From Petroclostridium sp. X23 (GTDB taxonomy: Bacteria; Bacillota; Clostridia; SK-Y3), in the NCBI RefSeq assembly GCF_030013905.1, contig NZ_CP124862.1, positions 1,553,051 through 1,617,050 on the forward strand: a stretch of 64,000 bases of DNA. The letters run 5' to 3'. Within the stretch, counting starts at the first letter, position 1. Each line of letters starts with the position of its first letter. This document shows positions 45,048 through 53,442 of this stretch, piece by piece. The notes beneath the pieces are model-generated. The model saw nothing but the letters and a program-made list of their open reading frames with translations. It ran no database searches and was not told where the DNA came from. The translations under genes were made by a program, and so were the position numbers.

Positions 45048-45838
45048 CAAGAACCATCCCTGCTTGCTTTTCTTTTTTTACTCTTTTCACTGAAATCACA
45101 TCCAATATCGATATATTCTAATTCAACGCCAAACATAGATGCGATATCGGCATCTTCCATGATACGACGGCTTTTTGTCTGCGCTCTGTCAAGCATGGCT
45201 TTTGTTTTCCCCTTAACTGCTTCAGTAATAAGGTCTTCAATTTTTACATTTCTTAGTTCAAAGAACAACTCAGGGTTCTCATCAAGCCTTGCACCAATGC
45301 CATATAATACTGCAGCCACATGCTTGCACATGACAGCCCAATCAGGGCAACTGCACGTTAAGGTTATTTCTGTAGGTGCAGGAAATAATCCTCTTCCTTT
45401 TGCCATAAATAATTCAGATAACACCTTTGGAAATTTCCCATCTATTAATTCCTGTAGTGATTCTATTTTACCTTCACATGAGCTTTTTATATTTTCCCAA
45501 GTATCATCATCGATCGGGTGGATGTTAATAATTACCTTATATGGTTTGGAGGAACTGCCTTGTACCAATGCGGTGACCTTACCTTTTTCTATCTTAAGAT
45601 CAAGAACCGCACCATTCCTCACATAGCTTCGCCCCCTGTCAATGCGGTTTGCATAATCCGAATATCTCTCCAGATTATCGTTCCACGCCTTTCCCCACCA
45701 GGTTCTGGCTAGTTTTCTGCCTTCTATTATAACCGGTGAAATATCCGGATTCTTCTCTTTAAGTTTTTCAGCCGCCTTTTGCGCCCTTTTTTTCCGTTCA
45801 GCGACAGGTACATACTCCGAAAATCCATTATAAGACAT
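45047..45838 (-). CDS. SWIM zinc-finger protein
   Basis: A 263-residue protein with the SWIM motif CxCx(n)CxH at about 165-180 (LTCSCPDWAVMCKHVAAVLYG) and a conserved N-terminal part ARTWWGKAWNDNLERYSDYANRIDRGRSYVRNGAV. In many Firmicutes such a protein is encoded beside a SNF2-type helicase, as here (71-base gap), which suggests a two-component nucleic-acid remodelling or repair complex. The role is unproven. The C-terminus is rich in Lys and Arg. Confidence 0.87.
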   Translation of the reverse strand: MSYNGFSEYVPVAERKKRAQKAAEKLKEKNPDISPVIIEGRKLARTWWGKAWNDNLERYSDYANRIDRGRSYVRNGAVLDLKIEKGKVTALVQGSSSKPYKVIINIHPIDDDTWENIKSSCEGKIESLQELIDGKFPKVLSELFMAKGRGLFPAPTEITLTCSCPDWAVMCKHVAAVLYGIGARLDENPELFFELRNVKIEDLITEAVKGKTKAMLDRAQTKSRRIMEDADIASMFGVELEYIDIGCDFSEKSKKRKASRDGS

Positions 45839-45909
45839 ATTTTTTCATCTCACTTTCAAAACAGGATATTCTCAACATTAATGGTTAAACTTTTATGGAT
45901 AAATACAGT

Positions 45910-48567
45910 TTATAATCTTAATCTGAATAAATCCATCAATTGTATGTTATCCATTTCAGTAATCCAGCCTTCGTTAATGTCCGGCATGATTTCTTTTGTC
46001 ATTCTTGTCTTCTCTTCTATCATCATATCAATTTTTTCTTCTACTGTCCCCTTGGTAACGAATTTATGCACAATCACATTTTTATTCTGACCTATTCTGA
46101 ATGCCCTGTCTGTAGCCTGGTTTTCAACTGCTGGATTCCACCATCGGTCAAAATGTATAACATGATTTGCTGCCGTAAGGTTTAATCCCACTCCACCTGC
46201 CTTAATAGACAACACCATAAAAGGTATATATTCATGTCCCTGAAATCTAGTTACGATATCCTTACGCTTTGTCACCGGCGTCTCGCCATGCAGTACAAGC
46301 CCTTCGTGCTGGAATACCGTTTTAAGGAATGCAGCAAGAGGTACTGTAATCTCTTTAAACTGTGTAAATACAAGTACACGTTCTCTCTTTTCGTAAATGG
46401 TTTCACATAATTCTCGAAGTCTTTCATACTTACCACTTTCATTATCTGCGTAAATATCTTGTCCTAGGTACTGGTCAGGATGATTGCATATCTGCTTGAA
46501 TTTCATGAGTGCCGCCAGTACCAGCCCTTTTCTCTCCAAACCTTCTGAAACTTCCAGCTTTCTTTGAAGCTCGTCCACCATGGAACTGTACAATACAGCT
46601 TGCTTTTTGCTAAGTGTACAGTAGGTCTTCATCTCTATTTTTTCCGGCAGATCAGCAATGATGCTCTTATCCGTTTTCAACCTTCGCAGTACAAATGGCG
46701 CCATCACCTGCTTCAGCTTTGCATACCCCTCATTGCCACCCTTCAACTTTTTAGTAAACTCGGTAAATTCCTTAGCATTTCCTAAAAGGCCCTTGTTCAA
46801 AAAGTCAAAGATGGACCACAAATCCGACAATCTGTTTTCCACCGGAGTTCCAGTGAGGGCTATTCTGCTTCGCGCATTCAACTGCTTTACAGCCCTTGTC
46901 TGTTTTGTTCCAGGATTCTTTATCGCTTGTGCTTCATCCAATATTATCATATCCCACTCCGTCTGTTTTAGCCATTCAAGTCTTAATAACATACCATAAG
47001 TCGTGATATAGATACCGACACCTATATCATGACTTTCCGTGGCACTTCTGCCTTCCTGCGGATGAACCACATGGTAATGGAGCCTCGGCGCAAATTTAGT
47101 GATTTCTTCCGTCCAGTTGCCAATCAATGACGCAGGCACAATGAGAAGAACCTTTTCTTCATTTATCATTCTTATACTGTTTAGCAGAGCGATCACCTGT
47201 ATTGTTTTCCCAAGACCCATATCATCGGCAAGACATGCACCAAGGCCAAGCTCTTTCATAGTGTAAAGCCATGCAAGTCCTTTTTGTTGATATTCTCTCA
47301 ATACCGCCTTAAAATCATTTCCACACCCTACTGATTTGATGTTTTCCGGTCTCTTAAGCTGTGAGATGACCGTTTGCAACCATTGTCCATTACTGACTTC
47401 GATTTCACAATAATTATCCTTCGTACTCAGAACCTTTTCTGCTGAAAGCTGCATACGCATCGCTTCCATAATAGTTAGGTCGCCTTTTTGTGCTTCCTTC
47501 TGCGCCTGCTCATATGCTAGGAGAGTTTCACGAAGCCGCTCGGAATCTACTTCCACCCATTTCCCTTTGATAAATGCCAATCCCTCAGACTGGGATATAA
47601 GTTCTTTTAGTTCGTCTGCGGTTATGCTCTCTCCCCCTAAAGACAAATGCACTTTAAAATCTATAAGTGCGTCCATCCCTACTAGAGAAGGTGCTTTTTC
47701 ACCTATATTAACAGACACTTTTATAGATTCTGTTTTTTTTCTCCACCAGTTTGGTATTCTGCAAAGAATACCTGCTTCTTCATATAAAGGTACTTCCTTT
47801 AAGAACGCATATGCTTCACCGGAACTAAGCCCTATAGGATAAAATATTTCTCCTGAATCAACTAATCCCGACACAAGCATACTCTGCTGGGCGGCCTTAT
47901 TAACAGTGGATAAAAGCTCCAATAACTTTTTACTGTTTCTCCCATATTCTATAAGCGCATTCTTAAGTGGAAGATGCTTCGCCTTTCCAATAGTTGAAGG
48001 CTCCGCGGCGTATGTTGCCAGAAACGCAAATGGATATCCTTCTTTCTTACTCTCGACCAAATGGAAATATACCTTTCCGGCAAAGTGAATGTCGGGATTC
48101 TTTTCAGCGAAATATTCCGATACCTTTCCTTTATGTTTTTTTATCTCTTTGGAAAATGTTAGGTTTAGTCTTCTCCATATACAGGTAAGCCAATGCCTGT
48201 CAAGATATTGTGCTCCGTTTATAAAAGGCGCTTGCGCGAGTAATTCCTCCTGTTCCTCATCCTCCAATACTGCCTTTGCTTTTTCTCGCAGAGTTTCTAG
48301 ATCCGGATTTTTTGAAAGACTTTTTATATAAGCTGACGCTACTTTATGGAAGTATTCTAGTGTTTCTGAAAGTGCACCTGTTATTTTAGTTATTCCAAAT
48401 AAAAATAATGCCTTATCACTGTCTTCAAGATACGATTCGTACAAGCTTTTCTGAAATTGTGCGCTTGATTGTTCAATGCCGGTATTGATATAATGCCAAT
48501 CAAGCAGATAGCCTCCATCCTGCTCAATAATGGCAATTAATTCTCTTTCCAATGTGATGTTGCTCAT
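45910..48567 (-). CDS. SNF2-family DEAD/DEAH-box helicase (SWI2/SNF2-like)
   Basis: This 885-residue protein has an N-terminal ~380-residue region of the bacterial SNF2-associated type, then a RecA-like helicase: motif I ADDMGLGKTIQVIALL, motif II ILDEAQAIKNP, motif III LTGTPVENRL, and the second lobe with LSIKAGGVGLNLTAANHVIHFDRWWNPAVENQATDRAFRIGQ (motifs V and VI). It probably translocates on double-stranded DNA and may dislodge RNA polymerase or other proteins, as RapA does. It is transcribed ahead of the SWIM gene. Confidence 0.9.
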   Translation of the reverse strand: MSNITLERELIAIIEQDGGYLLDWHYINTGIEQSSAQFQKSLYESYLEDSDKALFLFGITKITGALSETLEYFHKVASAYIKSLSKNPDLETLREKAKAVLEDEEQEELLAQAPFINGAQYLDRHWLTCIWRRLNLTFSKEIKKHKGKVSEYFAEKNPDIHFAGKVYFHLVESKKEGYPFAFLATYAAEPSTIGKAKHLPLKNALIEYGRNSKKLLELLSTVNKAAQQSMLVSGLVDSGEIFYPIGLSSGEAYAFLKEVPLYEEAGILCRIPNWWRKKTESIKVSVNIGEKAPSLVGMDALIDFKVHLSLGGESITADELKELISQSEGLAFIKGKWVEVDSERLRETLLAYEQAQKEAQKGDLTIMEAMRMQLSAEKVLSTKDNYCEIEVSNGQWLQTVISQLKRPENIKSVGCGNDFKAVLREYQQKGLAWLYTMKELGLGACLADDMGLGKTIQVIALLNSIRMINEEKVLLIVPASLIGNWTEEITKFAPRLHYHVVHPQEGRSATESHDIGVGIYITTYGMLLRLEWLKQTEWDMIILDEAQAIKNPGTKQTRAVKQLNARSRIALTGTPVENRLSDLWSIFDFLNKGLLGNAKEFTEFTKKLKGGNEGYAKLKQVMAPFVLRRLKTDKSIIADLPEKIEMKTYCTLSKKQAVLYSSMVDELQRKLEVSEGLERKGLVLAALMKFKQICNHPDQYLGQDIYADNESGKYERLRELCETIYEKRERVLVFTQFKEITVPLAAFLKTVFQHEGLVLHGETPVTKRKDIVTRFQGHEYIPFMVLSIKAGGVGLNLTAANHVIHFDRWWNPAVENQATDRAFRIGQNKNVIVHKFVTKGTVEEKIDMMIEEKTRMTKEIMPDINEGWITEMDNIQLMDLFRLRL

Positions 48568-48834
48568 TTATATTAGATTCCTCTTTTCATCGGTTGATTT
48601 TCCACACTTTCTGGATTATAGCCCTTCCAGTACTTTGTTTTTCCTTTGATATTTTTTTGTGCTCCTGTTTTCTGGGCTTATATTGCGCCTTTACCATTTA
48701 ACAGCATTATAATTGATTTTGATCATTAAATAAAGACATTATACAAATTGTCATAGAGGCAGGTGCATTATCATGTCATGCTTAGAGGTAATAACCTTGA
48801 AAATATAAGAAAGTCAAGAAGTCAAGTGCAGGGA

Positions 48835-49013
48835 AATCTCCGAAAAGTCCAATAATAAAACTGCATACGCCAAAAAAAGGACTGGCTGAAAGATTAGGAA
48901 TTCAGCGGACTTCCCTTTCACGGGAATTAAATAAGATGAAAAAAGACGACTTAGTGGATTATGATTCTCATTCCATTGCCATCTGTAATTTTGATATTAT
49001 TCGTAAACTTTAG
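48835..49013 (+). pseudogene. Crp/Fnr-family regulator, C-terminal HTH remnant
   Basis: Reading to the TAG at 49011, the frame gives KLHTPKKGLAERLGIQRTSL, SRELNKMKKDDLVDYDSHSI, which is the winged helix of a Crp/Fnr regulator. No cNMP-binding domain or start precedes it, so only about the last 55 residues remain. The wider gap 48568-49293 has no intact gene; apart from this relic it contains the inverted repeat at 49201-49246. Confidence 0.75.
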
Positions 49014-49200
49014 CTAATATCAGCTGCATTGCGAAAGAAAGTTATACTTGCATTCTCTGCTGCTTTCTCTGCTAAATTTGTTGAAATTAATCCTATGGTA
49101 TCAAAGCCTAACTGTTGGTCCAGCAAAGATACAAAAGCCTTTTTACCTTTTATCATATTTGCTTTCGTATTTTCCCGATTGCATATATAGGTTTGTCAAC

Positions 49201-49246
49201 AAACTCAATACCCCTGTACAAAACTTTGTACAGGGGTATTGAGTTT
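49201..49246. terminator. Perfect 22-bp inverted repeat, probable terminator of the redox operon
   Basis: AAACTCAATACCCCTGTACA plus two bases and its exact complement are separated by AC only. It lies 47 bases beyond the stop of the last gene of the leftward redox operon. There is no long T run beyond the stem, so termination is likely but not certain; an element end is an alternative. Confidence 0.6.
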
Positions 49247-49293
49247 AGTTAAAATAGTACTATTGCTAGTTTTCTGCGATAACTCAAATTATC

Positions 49294-49533
49294 TCACAGC
49301 TTTGCTAATACTTCTGTCTCAAAAAAATCCTTTGTTGTTTCAGGTGTTAATGAAAAAGTTTTTTCATTCAAAGTGACGCATACTTCATCTTGACAATTTC
49401 CCAAGCAAAATGTACCACCAAGATCAACCTTGCCTTCCAAATTTTTTTGTGCAATCATTGTTTTTAAATGCTCTATAATTTGATATGAACCTTTCATATG
49501 ACAGGACGACCCTACACAAACGGTAATTCGCAT
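49294..49533 (-). CDS. Thioredoxin-like [2Fe-2S] ferredoxin (NuoE C-terminal type)
   Basis: A 79-residue protein of the NuoE/HoxE/HndA-like ferredoxin family. It has VCVGSSCHMKGS and CLGNCQDEV, giving the C-x4-C and C-x3-C ligands of a 2Fe-2S cluster. Alone it is much shorter than NuoE (about 160), so it is a free one-domain electron carrier. Its start lies inside the end of rex (22-base overlap), so it is translationally coupled to rex and is the last gene of the fumarate/Hdr operon. Confidence 0.87.
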   Translation of the reverse strand: MRITVCVGSSCHMKGSYQIIEHLKTMIAQKNLEGKVDLGGTFCLGNCQDEVCVTLNEKTFSLTPETTKDFFETEVLAKL

Positions 49534-50192
49534 GATTCAATACCTCCTTTATTTTCTGTTCCAACCAATTTTTTTGTTAAGTGTTTTGACAATACCGCCA
49601 AAGAATATGCCATGTCTTCATTTTGTACTAAAATATTTTCGGGTGTGTTTAAATGTATGGGTGCAAAATTCCAAATGGCCATCACACCACCGTCAATCAG
49701 TGCATCACATACCTTCTGTGCTTGGCTTGCCGGAACCGTGATGATTCCTATTCTTATTTTCATGCGGCTGAGTAGATTATTTAGCTTGTTAATATGAAGT
49801 ACTTTCTTATCATTGACGGTTGTTCCAATAATGGATTCATCAACATCAAAAGCTGCAACAATGTTCAGACCATATTCTGTAAAACCACTATAGGAAAGTA
49901 ATGCATGTCCAAGATTACCTGCTCCAACAATAACTGCATTATCAGTATTGTTGTAACCGAGAAACTGTTCTATATCTAAAATCAGATTTTTAGTATTGTA
50001 TCCGATCTTAGGACGACCGCCAGAACTAATCAAAGCCAAGTCTTTTCTTACCTGCACATCATTTAATTGAAGTGCATCAGCAATCATTTTTGACGAAGTG
50101 CGTGAGTCTTTATCATGAGGTATAGCTCTTAAATAATTTAAATACATTGGAAGACGCTGCAAAGTTTGCGTCGAAACAGAACACTTTGCCAT
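49512..50192 (-). CDS. rex: Redox-sensing transcriptional repressor Rex
   Basis: A 226-residue Rex with an N-terminal winged helix (LPMYLNYLRAI, SSKMIADALQLNDVQVRKDLALIS, GRPKIGYNTKNLI) and a C-terminal Rossmann domain with VGAGNLGHALLSY and FDVDESIIGT, followed by the domain-swapped helix. Rex binds TTGTGA-type palindromes and leaves them when NADH rises relative to NAD+. It sits inside the operon it probably controls: an operator candidate lies at 61817-61834 upstream of the first gene. Confidence 0.93.
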   Translation of the reverse strand: MAKCSVSTQTLQRLPMYLNYLRAIPHDKDSRTSSKMIADALQLNDVQVRKDLALISSGGRPKIGYNTKNLILDIEQFLGYNNTDNAVIVGAGNLGHALLSYSGFTEYGLNIVAAFDVDESIIGTTVNDKKVLHINKLNNLLSRMKIRIGIITVPASQAQKVCDALIDGGVMAIWNFAPIHLNTPENILVQNEDMAYSLAVLSKHLTKKLVGTENKGGIESCELPFV

Positions 50193-50290
50193 AATTTTCC
50201 TCCTTACTTATTGTATTTCTCAATTTAAAATTTCTAAAATATAGCACACTATTATTCCCGGTTAAAGTATCCTTGCTATATTTTTAGCCA

Positions 50291-51910
50291 TTATTTGCTA
50301 TCCTCATGCATTCCTTTTTTATGTGTATAGTCCGGCAAAAGCTTGGGTGATACAACATCCGTGTTTACCCCAGCATCTTCCATCTCCTTTTTGAATTTCT
50401 TTACATGGTCAAGAGTAAGCTTTCCAAGCTTAACATCTTTGCACTTTGCAGATGCATTTTTCCCAGCATCTCGTCCAAACACAATAATATCAAGCAGAGA
50501 GTTACCCATTAAACGGTTACGTCCATGGATCCCTCCAACCGCTTCTCCAGCTACATATAGATTTTCGATATTGGTCGTCATACCATCACTGTTAATGTCC
50601 AACCCTCCATTTTGATAATGAAGCGTTGGATACACCAAAATGGGGTCTTTCCGGATATCAATACCGTATTTTTCAAACATATGCAGCATGGCCGGAATTC
50701 TCTTTTCGATTGTACCTTCACCGTTTTTAAATTCAATCATGGGCGTATCGAGCCATACTCCAAGCCCATTCCCCGTGTTAACACCTCTTTTATGATCATT
50801 GCATTCACGAATAATCGAGGCAGCAGAAACATCTCTGGTTTCCAAAGGATGTATGAATACTGTACCATCACAATTGACGAGTTTTGCCCCAAGTGAACGA
50901 ACCTTTTCAGTTACCAGGGCACCGAATATTTGCTCAGGATAAGCCACACCGGTAGGATGATACTGAATGGTATCTGCATACAGAAGCTTTGCACCGGCTC
51001 TATAACCCAAAACCAATCCATCAGCCGTTGCACCATAATGATTCGATGTCGGAAATCCCTGATAATGCATTCTTCCTGCACCACCTGTTGCAATAATGAC
51101 CGTCTTTGCACGAGCGATTAAAAGCTCTTTGGTTTCCATATTCATCAGAACTGCGCCGGCAGCGTTACCTTGATCATCTAGAATCATCTCAATTGCAGCC
51201 GTAAAATCAACGATAGGTATACCACGATTGATAACTTCATCCCGTAAAGTCCGCATGATTTCCGCACCTGAATAGTCCTTTGCTGCATGCATTCTCTTTC
51301 TGGAGGTGCCGCCACCGTGTGTAGTAATCATCGTCCCATCAGATTCTTTATCAAATTCTACGCCTAGTTCGTTCAACCACTGAATGGCTTCAGGAGCCTG
51401 GTTAACAAGCTTGTAAAGCAATTCAGACTTTGCCGCGAAGTGCCCGCCTCCAAATGCATCAAGGTAGTGTTGTGCCGGAGAGTCGTTAGGCTTATCCGCT
51501 GCCTGGATCCCCCCTTCCGCCATCATGGTATTTGCATCTCCTATACGCAGCTTGGTTACGATCATGACATTACTGCCGTTTTCGTTCGCTTCAATTGCAG
51601 CTGATGCACCTGCACCTCCTCCTCCGATTATCAGAACGTCCACATCATAATCAACCTTATCCAAGTTTATCATATCACCATCGATACGGCTGTTTGCCTG
51701 AAGATAAGCGGCCAATTCATTAGGAACTTTCTCCCCCTTATTGGGGCCAACTTTTAGAATTTCAAATTGTTCTTTTCTGTAATCAGGATGATACTTAGCA
51801 AGGAGGCTGTCTTTTTCTTCGGCAGTCAATCTAGCCGGTTCCAGTAACGCATTCTCTTTTCTTGCTGCTTCTACCAATTTAATAGATTCCAATATCTCTT
51901 TTGAATACAT
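50291..51910 (-). CDS. FrdA-family flavoprotein (fumarate reductase / thiol:fumarate reductase-like)
   Basis: 539-540 residues. The first ~88 residues are a helical extension (KYHPDYRKEQFEILKVGPNKG). The FAD domain begins DVLIIGGGGAGASAAIEA; catalytic-domain motifs are HGGGTSRKR, IQYHPTGVAYPEQIF (substrate His-Pro-Thr), LVTEKVR (proton-donor Arg), HYQNGGLDI and GRNRLMGNSLLDIIVFGRDAG (substrate His and Arg). At the position of the His that links FAD covalently in E. coli FrdA (SHTVAAEGG) stands Asn128 in ANTMMAEGG, so FAD should be non-covalent. There is no membrane anchor gene nearby. It pairs with the FrdB-like gene ten bases upstream. A GTG at 51913 is an alternative start. Confidence 0.87.
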   Translation of the reverse strand: MYSKEILESIKLVEAARKENALLEPARLTAEEKDSLLAKYHPDYRKEQFEILKVGPNKGEKVPNELAAYLQANSRIDGDMINLDKVDYDVDVLIIGGGGAGASAAIEANENGSNVMIVTKLRIGDANTMMAEGGIQAADKPNDSPAQHYLDAFGGGHFAAKSELLYKLVNQAPEAIQWLNELGVEFDKESDGTMITTHGGGTSRKRMHAAKDYSGAEIMRTLRDEVINRGIPIVDFTAAIEMILDDQGNAAGAVLMNMETKELLIARAKTVIIATGGAGRMHYQGFPTSNHYGATADGLVLGYRAGAKLLYADTIQYHPTGVAYPEQIFGALVTEKVRSLGAKLVNCDGTVFIHPLETRDVSAASIIRECNDHKRGVNTGNGLGVWLDTPMIEFKNGEGTIEKRIPAMLHMFEKYGIDIRKDPILVYPTLHYQNGGLDINSDGMTTNIENLYVAGEAVGGIHGRNRLMGNSLLDIIVFGRDAGKNASAKCKDVKLGKLTLDHVKKFKKEMEDAGVNTDVVSPKLLPDYTHKKGMHEDSK

Positions 51911-51922
51911 CACATTTCCTCC

Positions 51923-52597
51923 TTATTTTTCAATTTCTCTATGATTATATAGTTCTTTCATCTCTTCAATCGGCTTTTGCATCAAAGACTCCAAAAGCTC
52001 AGTGAATGTGCCTTCTTTAATCTCCTTAACTCGATTCTCCAAATGTTCTGATTTAGGAGCCAGATACTTACCATTCAGACGACGTGCAAGCAATGCGGCC
52101 TGAGGATGTGAAATTCCAGCAGGGCAGCGTGAAGAACAAACGCCGCACATAACGCAGTCAAATGATTCTTCTGCGCATTTTTCATATTCACCACGTTGCG
52201 CATATGCAATATATTGCATCACATCAAGCCCCTGGGTACAGCTCTTTGTACAGGAATTACAACCAATACAACTATAAATCTCAGGATATAGCTGCATCAT
52301 AATCTGCTCTGTAGGTTGAATCTTATTAATATCATATACCTGTTTTGCAAGTGGAAAGAAGGGCAATGTTGCAACATACATATTGTCCTCAACCTTAGTC
52401 TGGCAGGCAAGACATACCTGAAGCTCTCTATCGCCTTTTATCCTGTAAATTGTAGCACATGCACCACAGAATCCATTGCGGCATCCGCAGCCTCTGATCA
52501 GCTGATAACCTGCATATTCCATAGCTCCCATAATGGTGAGATTCGAAGGCACTTCATACTTTTTACCCATCAAAAAAATATTTATTATTTCTTTCAT
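51923..52597 (-). CDS. FrdB-like iron-sulfur protein
   Basis: A 224-residue electron-transfer subunit. N-terminal plant-type 2Fe-2S ligands lie in RGCGCRNGFCGACATIY and the later CLACQ; C-terminal clusters come from CIGCNSCTKSC and CVMCGVCSSRCPAG. It differs from TfrB of methanogens in lacking the CCG (HdrB-like) C-terminal domain; a separate HdrB is encoded in the same operon. It would pass electrons to the flavoprotein encoded just after it. The residues around the second cluster (SSRCPAG) fit a 4Fe-4S rather than 3Fe-4S cluster. Confidence 0.85.
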   Translation of the reverse strand: MKEIINIFLMGKKYEVPSNLTIMGAMEYAGYQLIRGCGCRNGFCGACATIYRIKGDRELQVCLACQTKVEDNMYVATLPFFPLAKQVYDINKIQPTEQIMMQLYPEIYSCIGCNSCTKSCTQGLDVMQYIAYAQRGEYEKCAEESFDCVMCGVCSSRCPAGISHPQAALLARRLNGKYLAPKSEHLENRVKEIKEGTFTELLESLMQKPIEEMKELYNHREIEK

Positions 52598-52617
52598 TTT
52601 TAAAGTTATCCTTTCAA

Positions 52618-53442
52618 TTAATATTCGTTAGGCAGTTCATCAAGTTCGTCGCAGCGAAAAACCGGACCATCGTTACAAACATATTTATTACCGATATTGC
52701 ACCTGCCACACTTACCAATACCACATTTCATTTTGAGTTCCATGGTGGTATAAACCTGGGTTTTGTTAAATCCAAGCTCCTGGAGCCCGGCAAGTGTAAA
52801 CTTGATCATAATGGGGGGACCGCATATAATAACAGTTTTATTCACATCAAAATTTAGCTCTTTCACATAGTTTGGAACAAAACCAACATGTCCGTCCCAC
52901 CCTTCCTGCTCACTATCTATGGTAAGATGAACGTCAATACCACAATCATTACACCATTCGTCTATAATCTCCTCGTAATCGACCAAATCATCCATACCAC
53001 GCGCTCCGTATACAATATCTACATGACCGTAGTCATTACGATTGTCTCGAACATAATTGATAACCGATCGAAGTGGTGCGAGTCCAATACCACCGGCAAT
53101 AAAAAGTAAATCCTGACCTTTAAATGTGGTGTCCACCGGAAAACCATTACCGTAAGGGCCCCGTACGGTTAATTGCTGGCCCACTTCCATTTGGTGAAGC
53201 CATTCGGTAAGCGACCCGCATTTTTTAACACTGAATTCCATAAACTCGGTGTTTGTCGGAGATGAAGTAATCGAAAACATCGCTTCACCAACACCGGGAA
53301 TAGATATCATGGCACACTGACCCGGAGTATGTTCAAAGACCTTCGTGCCCTCCGGTGATACTACACGGAAGGTTTTAACATCGGGTGTATCCTTTCTGAT
53401 ATCGGTCACTACTCCCAGCTTTGGAATTAAAGATTCACTCAT
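52618..53442 (-). CDS. FAD/NAD(P)-binding oxidoreductase with C-terminal 2Fe-2S (FlxA / AsrB / PyrK-like)
   Basis: A 274-residue ferredoxin-NADP reductase-type protein: FAD domain with RGPYGNGFP; NAD domain with FIAGGIGLAPLRSVINYV and IVYGARGMDDL; and a C-terminal Cys cluster MKCGIGKCGRCNIG...C as in PyrK. FlxA in sulfate reducers and the gamma subunit of sulfhydrogenases are close in layout. In this operon it is the probable entry or exit point for NADH. It overlaps the following 4Fe-4S gene by eight bases. Confidence 0.87.
   Translation of the reverse strand: MSESLIPKLGVVTDIRKDTPDVKTFRVVSPEGTKVFEHTPGQCAMISIPGVGEAMFSITSSPTNTEFMEFSVKKCGSLTEWLHQMEVGQQLTVRGPYGNGFPVDTTFKGQDLLFIAGGIGLAPLRSVINYVRDNRNDYGHVDIVYGARGMDDLVDYEEIIDEWCNDCGIDVHLTIDSEQEGWDGHVGFVPNYVKELNFDVNKTVIICGPPIMIKFTLAGLQELGFNKTQVYTTMELKMKCGIGKCGRCNIGNKYVCNDGPVFRCDELDELPNEY

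Noticed and set aside
45159..45626. 155-codon plus-strand frame opposite the SWIM gene
   Set aside because: Ser-rich antisense shadow of a conserved protein; no start signals.
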